Shown: positions 58,218 through 64,000 of the stretch, piece after piece
Numbering within the stretch: position 1 is the stretch's first letter
How the letters are laid out: every line of letters begins with the position of its first letter
From: UBA1426 sp050953365
Lineage (GTDB): Bacteria > Bacillota > Clostridia > Peptostreptococcales > Anaerovoracaceae
DNA length: 64,000 nucleotides
Direction of reading: 5' to 3'
NCBI GenBank assembly: GCA_050953365.1
Contig: JBMNMN010000009.1
Span: forward strand, 1 to 64,000
Program-made: the position numbers and the translations under genes
The notes under the pieces: model-generated
Told to the model about the DNA's origin: nothing
The model's database searches: none
The model's input: only the letters and a program-made list of their open reading frames with translations

Positions 58218-58403
58218 TTACAGTTGCTCAACTTTAACAAGATGCTTTACCTTGTTAACGGCCCCGCTGGTCTGCGGGTTGTCAGGCTGCTCAACTGCAT
58301 GCTGCAACTTTCTGAGGCCTAACGCTTCCAGTACTTTTCTTTGGCTTGGGGAAGCACCGATAGGGCTTTTTACCAAAGTAATTCTAACTCTTTTCTCAGC
58401 CAA
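58218..58403 (-). CDS. rpmD: 50S ribosomal protein L30
   Basis: 61 residues: VRITLVKSPIGASPSQRKVL, EALGLRKLQHAVEQPDNPQT, then VNKVKHLVKVEQL. Length and motifs are normal. It lies between rpsE and rplO. Confidence 0.97.
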   Translation of the reverse strand: MAEKRVRITLVKSPIGASPSQRKVLEALGLRKLQHAVEQPDNPQTSGAVNKVKHLVKVEQL

Positions 58404-58416
58404 TTTGGTGTCCTCC

Positions 58417-58923
58417 TTATCCTAAAATTTCCTGCTTTGTCTTTCCTCTGAGCTTACTGACGCTTTCCAACGTCTTCAGCATTTTGAGGCCTTCGATGGT
58501 AGCACAAGCCATATTTCCCGCATTGTTGCTACCGATGGATTTCGCTCTCACATCTTTCACACCGGCTAATTCAAGTACGGTACGAACGGAGCTACCCGCA
58601 ATAACACCTGTACCCGGTGCAGCCGGCATGATGAGAACCTGACCGGCTCCGAAAACTCCCAGTGTTCTGTGGGGTATAGTAGTTCCCAACATAGGAACGT
58701 AAATCAATCTCTTTTTCGCATCCTCAATGGCTTTTCTTACAGCTTCCGGAATTTCCTGGGCTTTGCCGAGACCCACACCAACGTGCCCGTTCTTGTCGCC
58801 AACCACAACGGTAACACTGAACCGGAAGTTCTTGCCGCCCTTGACGACCTTGGTTACACGGCGGATATTCACGATGGATTCCTGCAGTTCAAGCTTGGAT
58901 GCATCAATGGTATTGTGTCGCAT
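58417..58923 (-). CDS. rpsE: 30S ribosomal protein S5
   Basis: 168 residues from the ATG at 58923 (MRHNTIDASKLELQESIVNI), after AGGAGGAGG; the longer frame to 58968 has no ribosome site. The RNA-binding fold RRVTKVVKGGKNFRFSVTVVVGDKNGHVG is intact. S5 affects decoding accuracy. Confidence 0.97.
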   Translation of the reverse strand: MRHNTIDASKLELQESIVNIRRVTKVVKGGKNFRFSVTVVVGDKNGHVGVGLGKAQEIPEAVRKAIEDAKKRLIYVPMLGTTIPHRTLGVFGAGQVLIMPAAPGTGVIAGSSVRTVLELAGVKDVRAKSIGSNNAGNMACATIEGLKMLKTLESVSKLRGKTKQEILG

Positions 58924-58939
58924 TCTCTTCCTCCTCCTG

Positions 58940-59308
58940 TTAGAATTTGAGACCGGCGGAACGCGCACCGTCAGCCAGCTCTTTTACTCTTCCGTGATAT
59001 AAGAATCCGCCTCTGTCAAAGCAAACCGTTTCGATGCCTTTTTCCAGCGCTCTCTTACCTACAGCTTCTCCTACCGCTCTAGCAGCTTCCTTATTTCCGC
59101 CGTTGGCAAACTGCTCTTTAATTTCCTTATCCAAGGTAGATGCGGCTACCAATGTGTGTCCGTTCACATCATCGATGATCTGCGCAAAGATATTGGAGAG
59201 GCTTCTGTATACACATAATCTCGGTTTTTCAGGAGTACCGAAAACGTCTCTTCTCACTCTTGCATGTCGCTGCACACGCTTGTCATTTCTACTGTTCTTC
59301 TTAGCCAT
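58940..59308 (-). CDS. rplR: 50S ribosomal protein L18
   Basis: 122 residues from the ATG at 59308 (MAKKNSRNDKRVQRHARVRR), with GGAG upstream. RLCVYRSLSNIFAQIIDD and FDRGGFLYHGRVKELADGAR are L18 motifs. It binds 5S rRNA. Confidence 0.97.
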   Translation of the reverse strand: MAKKNSRNDKRVQRHARVRRDVFGTPEKPRLCVYRSLSNIFAQIIDDVNGHTLVAASTLDKEIKEQFANGGNKEAARAVGEAVGKRALEKGIETVCFDRGGFLYHGRVKELADGARSAGLKF

Positions 59309-59323
59309 TTTCTTCACTCCTTT

Positions 59324-59869
59324 CTACTTCTTCTTAGCGCCGGCTTTGCCTTCCTTGCGGATGACATTTTCACCGACATAACGGAAGCCCTTGCCCTTAT
59401 AAGGCTCTACAGGTCTCTGTGCCCGAATGATGGCCGCATAGTTTCCTACCAGGGCTTTGTCTATGCCTCTTACAATAACTTCATTTCCGGCAACCTCTGT
59501 CTGAATTCCTTCCGGATCTTCCAATTCAATAGGATGAGAATATCCCAATTGAAGGGCCAGTACTTTGCCTTTTTTCTCAGCTCTATATCCTACACCGCCA
59601 AGTTGGAGTTTTTTCTCAAACCCTGCGGTAACGCCCGTGACCATGTTGTTGATCAAGGACCTGTAAAGGCCATGAGCCTCTCTGGCTTCCTTGTCATCTC
59701 CGTCCGGAGTAACAGTCAGGACGCCGTCTTTGATTTCAATTTTCAGTCTGTTGCTGATCTGTTCCTGCAATTCACCCTTCGGTCCCTTAACGGTAACCAG
59801 GTTATTGCCGCTGACTTTTACCTCAACGCCGGCAGGAAGAGATACAGGCAGTTTTCCTATTCTTGACAT
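59324..59869 (-). CDS. rplF: 50S ribosomal protein L6
   Basis: 181 residues, MSRIGKLPVSLPAGVEVKVS at the start and the C-terminal RAQRPVEPYKGKGFRYVGE. Two related domains bind 23S rRNA near the factor-binding centre. Spacing to rplR is 15 bases. Confidence 0.98.
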   Translation of the reverse strand: MSRIGKLPVSLPAGVEVKVSGNNLVTVKGPKGELQEQISNRLKIEIKDGVLTVTPDGDDKEAREAHGLYRSLINNMVTGVTAGFEKKLQLGGVGYRAEKKGKVLALQLGYSHPIELEDPEGIQTEVAGNEVIVRGIDKALVGNYAAIIRAQRPVEPYKGKGFRYVGENVIRKEGKAGAKKK

Positions 59870-59881
59870 TGTATTTCCTCC

Positions 59882-60280
59882 CTACCAAACATAACAGATT
59901 ACTTCGCCGCCAACACCCATTTTTCTAGCTTCTCTATCGCTCACGACTCCGTTGGATGTGGAGATGATGGCGATGCCAAGCCCTCCTAATACCCTGGGGA
60001 TTTCGTCGCTTTTCGCATAAACTTTCAAGCCGGGTTTGGAGATCTTCTTCAGTCCGCTGATTACTCTTTCTTTATCAGCGCCGTACTTCATTTGCACTCT
60101 GATGATGCCTTGTTTCCCGTCATCTATAATATTGAATCCTTTGATATAACCTTCTTTGAGCAAGATTTCCGCAATGGACTTCTTCATCTTTGACGCAGGT
60201 ATATCAACGGTTGCATGTCCTACAATGTTGGCATTTCTGATTCTGGTCAACATGTCCGCTACAGGATCTGTCATAGTCAT
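59882..60280 (-). CDS. rpsH: 30S ribosomal protein S8
   Basis: 132 residues, MTMTDPVADMLTRIRNANIV, and the C-terminal GIAIISTSNGVVSDREARKMGVGGEVICYVW. S8 is a primary 16S-binding protein and regulates the spc operon in E. coli. Confidence 0.98.
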   Translation of the reverse strand: MTMTDPVADMLTRIRNANIVGHATVDIPASKMKKSIAEILLKEGYIKGFNIIDDGKQGIIRVQMKYGADKERVISGLKKISKPGLKVYAKSDEIPRVLGGLGIAIISTSNGVVSDREARKMGVGGEVICYVW

Positions 60281-60306
60281 GTTACTGTACCTCCTTCCTT
60301 TTGGTA

Positions 60307-60492
60307 TTACCAGCTGGCTTTCCGAACGCCCGGTATTTCACCTTTATAAGCTAGTTCTCTAAAGCAGATACGACAAACGCCGAATTTCCTCAGGTAAGCA
60401 TGAGGGCGACCGCAGAGCTTGCATCTGGTGTAAGCCCGTGTTGCATACTTTGGTTTTCTCTGCTGCTTTATTTTGAGAGATGTCTTTGCCAC
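60307..60492 (-). CDS. rpsN: 30S ribosomal protein S14, zinc-binding type
   Basis: 61 residues with CKLCGRPHAYLRKFGVCRIC, the CxxC...CxxC zinc form (type Z), and the C-terminal FRELAYKGEIPGVRKASW. The short zinc form is typical of Firmicutes and Actinobacteria. Confidence 0.97.
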   Translation of the reverse strand: MAKTSLKIKQQRKPKYATRAYTRCKLCGRPHAYLRKFGVCRICFRELAYKGEIPGVRKASW

Positions 60493-60507
60493 TTTCTTAC
60501 CTCCTCA

Positions 60508-61050
60508 CTACTTTGTAAACGGCATTCCCAAGAACTCGAGAAGAGCCTGAGCCTCTTCGTCGGTCTTTGCCGTTGTTGTGAATACAATATTCATGCCCTT
60601 TATCATATCTACTTGATCATAGATAATCTCCGGAAAAATCAGCTGCTCTTTGATACCTATGGAGTAGTTTCCTCTTCCATCGAAGGAGTTGCGGCTGACG
60701 CCTTTAAAGTCCCTCACCCTGGGAAGCGCAATGTTGAACAGCTTGTCGGCAAATTCATACATGTTATCTCCCCTGAGGGTTACCTTTGCACCTACGCTCA
60801 TTCCTTCTCTTACCTTGAAGTTTGCGATGGACTTCTTCGCTTTGGTTACTACAGGCCTCTGACCGGTGATGAGAGCCAGCTCCTGAACTGCAGTTTCCAT
60901 GATCTTTGGATTGTCCTTCGCTTCGCCGAGACCCATGTTGATGGTAATCTTCTCAAGCTTAGGCACTTCCATGACGTTCTTGTATTTGAACTTTTCCATC
61001 ATGGCATTGAATACTTCTGTTTTATAATATTCTTTCAGTCTTGCTGCCAA
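60508..61050 (-). CDS. rplE: 50S ribosomal protein L5
   Basis: 180 residues: LEKITINMGLGEAKDNPKIM, GQRPVVTKAKKSIANFKVRE and FPEIIYDQVDMIKGMNIVFTTTAKTDEEAQALLEFLGMPF. It carries 5S rRNA and contacts S13 and P-site tRNA. Confidence 0.98.
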   Translation of the reverse strand: MAARLKEYYKTEVFNAMMEKFKYKNVMEVPKLEKITINMGLGEAKDNPKIMETAVQELALITGQRPVVTKAKKSIANFKVREGMSVGAKVTLRGDNMYEFADKLFNIALPRVRDFKGVSRNSFDGRGNYSIGIKEQLIFPEIIYDQVDMIKGMNIVFTTTAKTDEEAQALLEFLGMPFTK

Positions 61051-61068
61051 GATCGTTCCCTCCTTTCA

Positions 61069-61374
61069 CTAGTCTAATATCTGGCCTGTTTTCTTGGATA
61101 CTCTCTTCTTTACGCCGTCTACCACCGTGTATCCGATCCGTGTCGGGGCTTTGGCTTTGCTATCCCAGAACATCACATTTGAAACATGGATAGGGCCTTC
61201 CTGGTGCTTGATTTCCGCTGCAGCTTTTCTAGTCTGCTTCTGGTGCTTCGTCTGGATATTTACCCCTTCCACGATAATTCTTTCCGTTTTGGGGAACGCT
61301 TTAAGAACTTTACCTTTTTTGCCCTTATCTTTGCCGGTGATCACCAGCACCATATCATCTTTCTTAATTCGCAT
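61069..61374 (-). CDS. rplX: 50S ribosomal protein L24
   Basis: 101 residues from the ATG at 61374 (MRIKKDDMVLVITGKDKGKK), with GGAGGTG upstream. KOW motif DMVLVITGKDKGKKGKVL. An early 50S assembly protein at the exit tunnel. Confidence 0.97.
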   Translation of the reverse strand: MRIKKDDMVLVITGKDKGKKGKVLKAFPKTERIIVEGVNIQTKHQKQTRKAAAEIKHQEGPIHVSNVMFWDSKAKAPTRIGYTVVDGVKKRVSKKTGQILD

Positions 61375-61386
61375 CCTCAACACCTC

Positions 61387-61755
61387 CTACAGTACTTCCG
61401 GCGCGAGGGACACGATCTTCATAAAGCTCTTGTCTCTCAGCTCTCTCGCCACGGGTCCGAAAATACGGGTCCCTACGGGGTTCTTATCTTCTTCTATGAT
61501 AACGGCGGCATTTTGATCAAACTTCACATAGCTGCCGTCTACGCGTCTGACGCCTTTCTTTGTTCTTACGACCACGGCTTTTACTACATCGCCCTTTTTG
61601 ACGACGCCGCCGGGGGTTGCTTCTTTAACAGCACATACAATTATATCTCCAATGTCCGCATATTTACGGCTTGTTCCGCCGAGAACACGGATGCATAACA
61701 GTTCTTTTGCGCCGGAATTGTCAGCAACCTTCAATCTAGTTTCAACTTGAATCAC
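61387..61755 (-). CDS. rplN: 50S ribosomal protein L14
   Basis: 122 residues starting MIQVETRLKVADNSGAKELL, ending ELRDKSFMKIVSLAPEVL. Normal length; it forms the inter-subunit bridge with 16S rRNA. Confidence 0.98.
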   Translation of the reverse strand: MIQVETRLKVADNSGAKELLCIRVLGGTSRKYADIGDIIVCAVKEATPGGVVKKGDVVKAVVVRTKKGVRRVDGSYVKFDQNAAVIIEEDKNPVGTRIFGPVARELRDKSFMKIVSLAPEVL

Positions 61756-61772
61756 GATAGGTGCCTCCTTCC

Positions 61773-62030
61773 TTACTTAACCTTCTCGATTATCTTCACA
61801 AGTCTCCATCTTTTGTCCTTGGACAGAGGCCTGGTTTCCATAATTCTCACTTTATCGCCGATATTGCATTCGTTGTTCTCATCATGAGCTTTAAAGTTTT
61901 TCGTGCGCTTGGTGGACTTTCCGTAAAGGGAATGTCTTACGAAATCTTCCACAGCTACTACGATGGTCTTATCCATTTTGTCGCTGACCACGTATCCGAC
62001 TTTGGTCTTCCGTCTGTTTCTCTCTTCCAT
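61773..62030 (-). CDS. rpsQ: 30S ribosomal protein S17
   Basis: 85 residues from the ATG at 62030 (MEERNRRKTKVGYVVSDKMD), eight bases after GGAGG. VEDFVRHSLYGKSTKRTKNF and GDKVRIMETRPLSKDKRWRL are S17 motifs. Confidence 0.97.
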   Translation of the reverse strand: MEERNRRKTKVGYVVSDKMDKTIVVAVEDFVRHSLYGKSTKRTKNFKAHDENNECNIGDKVRIMETRPLSKDKRWRLVKIIEKVK

Positions 62031-62048
62031 AATCACATCCTCCTTTCT

Positions 62049-62252
62049 TTAGCCTTGCGCCCTTTTAAGCTCTTTTTCTCTCAAGATGGTCTTTGCTCTC
62101 GCAATTTCCCTCTTTACATCACGCATTTTAATCGGGTTCTCCAGCTGGCCGGTCACTTGCTGGAATCGCAAATTGAACAGTTCGTTCTTTAACTTTTTCA
62201 CTTCTGCTGCGAGTTCGGCTTCGCTCATTTCTCTCATTTTGTCCAGTTTCAT
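62049..62252 (-). CDS. rpmC: 50S ribosomal protein L29
   Basis: 67 residues, MKLDKMREMSEAELAAEVKK and LRFQQVTGQLENPIKMRDVK. Its ATG overlaps the rplP stop (TAATG), so translation is coupled. It is at the exit tunnel near L23. Confidence 0.97.
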   Translation of the reverse strand: MKLDKMREMSEAELAAEVKKLKNELFNLRFQQVTGQLENPIKMRDVKREIARAKTILREKELKRAQG

Positions 62253-62686
62253 TACGCTTCACCACCCTCTGCAATTTCCTGGCCTTTGACGGCAAATTTG
62301 CATTTCACCGGGAGCTTGTGGGAAGCCAGTCTCATAGCTTCTCTGGCCTTCTCCTCTGTTACTCCTGCGATTTCAAACATAACTCTGCCCGGCTTGACCA
62401 CTGCTACCCAATACTCAGGAGCACCTTTACCGGAACCCATACGAACTTCAGCGGGTTTCTTGGTAACAGGTTTGTGAGGAAATATCTTAATATATACGTT
62501 TCCGCCCCTCTTAATGGAACGGGTCATTGCAATTCTGGCAGCTTCTATCTGATTTGAAGTAATCCAGCCACACTCTTGGGATACTAAACCATAGGTCCCG
62601 TAGGTGATGGTGTTCCCTTTGGTGGCAACGCCCTTCATTCTTCCTCTATGGACACGACGACGTTTTACACGCTTAGGCATTAACAT
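62252..62686 (-). CDS. rplP: 50S ribosomal protein L16
   Basis: 144 residues from the ATG at 62686 (MLMPKRVKRRRVHRGRMKGV); GGAGG lies eight bases upstream and the MLxPKR start matches other L16 proteins. KPAEVRMGSGKGAPEYWVAVVKPGRVMFEI is the core. It helps position tRNA in the A site. Confidence 0.97.
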   Translation of the reverse strand: MLMPKRVKRRRVHRGRMKGVATKGNTITYGTYGLVSQECGWITSNQIEAARIAMTRSIKRGGNVYIKIFPHKPVTKKPAEVRMGSGKGAPEYWVAVVKPGRVMFEIAGVTEEKAREAMRLASHKLPVKCKFAVKGQEIAEGGEA

Positions 62687-62715
62687 CGTTTGTTCCTCCT
62701 TTCATACTCAGTTTC

Positions 62716-63588
62716 TTACTCTTCCGAAACGGTTTCGGGTGCTTCAGCCGCTTCTGCCGGTTCAGCCTTAGCAGGCTGCTCAACCGGCTTCACACGCCTT
62801 CTGGGATTTACGGCCTTGACCTCGGGTTTGTCATCCTTACGATATCCGCTCCGTCTCTCAGACCGATCTGTGTCCCTTCTGCGTCTGTCTCCGGATCTTC
62901 TGCGTCTGTCTCTGTCATCTCTTCCGCTCTCTTCAGGCAGCGGACTCTGCAACTCTTTTGACAGAACCTCTCCGTTGTTGATCCAAACCTTCACACCGAT
63001 CTTGCCGTACTGTGTATCTGCCCCTGCAAAACCGTAACTGATATCGGACCTAAGAGTATGGAGGGGAACATTTCCTTCACTGTACTTTTCGCTTCTGGCT
63101 ATTTCCGCTCCGCCCAATCTTCCGGAAACAACGATCTTGATACCTTTTGCTCCGGCTTTCATGGTCCGTCCGATGGCCTGTTTCATGGCCCTCCGGTATG
63201 AGATTCTTCTCTCGAGAGCCTGGGCAACGCTTTCTGCCGTAAGCTGGGCGTCCATTTCCGCTCTCCTAACCTCGACGATGTTCATCATCGTGGTCTTTCC
63301 TGTGAGCTTTTCAACTTCCGATCTCAGCTCGTCAATACCTGTTCCGGATCTTCCGATTACCATACCGGGTTTAGCGGTCAATACGGTAACCTTGACCTGG
63401 TTATTGGCGGCTCTTTCAATTAAAATCTTTGAAACGCCTGCAGCAAAAATTCTTTTCTTAATGAAATCTCTGATCTTTTTGTCCTCAACAAGGTAGTCTG
63501 CAAAATCCTTTTTATCCGCATACCACTTGGAGTTCCAGTCTTTGATAACGCCTACTCTCAATCCATGTGGACTTACTTTCTGACCCAT
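62716..63588 (-). CDS. rpsC: 30S ribosomal protein S3 with a long charged C-terminal tail
   Basis: 290 residues, against about 220 for most bacterial S3. The KH-type and C-terminal folds are normal up to YGKIGVKVWINNGEVLSKEL (about residue 212). Then comes a tail of about 75 residues: Arg/Asp-rich (DDRDRRRRSGDRRRRDTDRS), then Lys/Pro/Val, then Ala/Glu-rich to the end. It is low complexity and probably disordered. S3 forms the mRNA entry channel; the tail could reach mRNA or proteins there (inference). Confidence 0.95.
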   Translation of the reverse strand: MGQKVSPHGLRVGVIKDWNSKWYADKKDFADYLVEDKKIRDFIKKRIFAAGVSKILIERAANNQVKVTVLTAKPGMVIGRSGTGIDELRSEVEKLTGKTTMMNIVEVRRAEMDAQLTAESVAQALERRISYRRAMKQAIGRTMKAGAKGIKIVVSGRLGGAEIARSEKYSEGNVPLHTLRSDISYGFAGADTQYGKIGVKVWINNGEVLSKELQSPLPEESGRDDRDRRRRSGDRRRRDTDRSERRSGYRKDDKPEVKAVNPRRRVKPVEQPAKAEPAEAAEAPETVSEE

Positions 63589-63600
63589 TCAATTAACCTC

Positions 63601-63936
63601 CTACTCTCTTTCCCTAAGCGTTACGCCAATATGGCTGCTTCTCTTGAGGATGATTGATGCACGGCCCTGAGAACCGGCCCTCCACCGTTTCATGGTTGGA
63701 CCCTGATGGGCATATATTTCAGCAACGTAAAGCTTATCCACATTCATATCATGATTGTTCTCTGCATTCGCTGCTGCGGATTTAACTACCTTCTCCACCA
63801 ACACTGAACCCTTGCCCGGGGTAAATTTCAGTATAGTCAGCGCTTCATTTAAGTCTTTTCCTCTCACCAGATCGACAATCGGCTTAAGCTTGATGGGAGA
63901 CATTCTGACATACTTTGCAACTGCTTTCGCTTCCAT
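63601..63936 (-). CDS. rplV: 50S ribosomal protein L22
   Basis: 111 residues from the ATG at 63936 (MEAKAVAKYVRMSPIKLKPI), with GGGAGG upstream; the ATG at 63945 is too close to that site. The tunnel beta-hairpin lies in YAHQGPTMKRWRAGSQGRAS, with the C-terminal HIGVTLRERE. Confidence 0.97.
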   Translation of the reverse strand: MEAKAVAKYVRMSPIKLKPIVDLVRGKDLNEALTILKFTPGKGSVLVEKVVKSAAANAENNHDMNVDKLYVAEIYAHQGPTMKRWRAGSQGRASIILKRSSHIGVTLRERE

Positions 63937-63951
63937 GTTCTTCATCCTCCC

Positions 63952-64000
63952 TTACTTTTTCTTCACTTTCGAGGATTTGTCCGCTGCGTGTCCTCTATAA
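63952..64000 (-). CDS. rpsS: 30S ribosomal protein S19, C-terminal end (partial at window edge)
   Basis: The last 15 codons before the TAA at 63952-63954 read YRGHAADKSSKVKKK. The (F/Y)RGHA motif is the S19 C-terminal signature, and the position before rplV is the S10-operon order. The rest lies outside the window. Confidence 0.85.
   Translation of the reverse strand, partial: YRGHAADKSSKVKKK

Overview
The window looks like a chromosomal segment of an anaerobic, endospore-forming, probably amino-acid-fermenting member of class Clostridia (Bacillota). Evidence: spore maturation genes spmA/spmB, an AbrB/SpoVT-type regulator, a PSP1/RicT protein, the oxygen-sensitive class III ribonucleotide reductase nrdD-nrdG, AddA, a GrdX-family protein, an EcfA1-A2-T module with QueT, and the Firmicutes-type secY-adk-map-infA-rpmJ-rpsM order. 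Most genes are on the minus strand. I do not assign a genus.

Layout: 1-2.4 kb holds the murA 3' end, spmAB, a small membrane protein and the AbrB regulator. 2.4-5.8 kb holds ricT-holB-tmk with a 42-codon membrane ORF, then a nested palindromic repeat and a four-helix-like hypothetical. 5.9-8.9 kb is a decayed two-component system. 9.3-11.3 kb encodes two secreted proteins, one with a UGA exactly at the lipobox cysteine. 11.3-12.3 kb is a truncated IS1182-family copy. 12.4-17.9 kb is a complete rRNA operon (16S, tRNA-Ala, 23S, 5S; minus strand) with two tandem consensus promoters, two processing stems and a terminator. 18.1-20.4 kb is a polar amino-acid ABC transporter. 20.8-22.2 kb is nhaC, followed by an intact IS1182-family copy. 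23.9-33.1 kb holds addA, gpmI, cobO, baiN-like, hdeD-like, a universal stress protein and pfkA. 33.3-40.4 kb holds dnaE, trmB, nrdG and nrdD. 40.4-41.1 kb is a repeat-rich 0.7 kb gap. 41.1-47.5 kb holds a parvulin, an L,D-transpeptidase, queT-ecfT-ecfA2-ecfA1, a lipoprotein and a small hypothetical. 47.7-49.7 kb holds grdX, a MerR fusion protein and tRNA-Pro. 49.7-51.3 kb is a second intact IS copy. 51.5-64 kb is the spc/alpha ribosomal cluster from rplQ back to rpsS.

Four things stand out. (1) Both intact IS copies are flanked by direct repeats that each contain a whole terminator hairpin, so insertion duplicated the terminator. (2) A family of about 130-bp structured repeats has two full copies and one apparent deletion derivative; one full copy sits in the loop of what looks like another terminator hairpin. 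(3) The gap upstream of nrdD carries six copies of the 9-mer TAGTTGATT in alternating orientation, spaced 51, 52, 31, 51 and 31 bp, close to whole helical turns. (4) A MerR-type DNA-binding domain is fused to a zinc-ribbon and a degenerate methyltransferase-like domain.

All calls come from reading the sequence and the translated proteins. No database search or folding program was run, so family names rest on recognised motifs.
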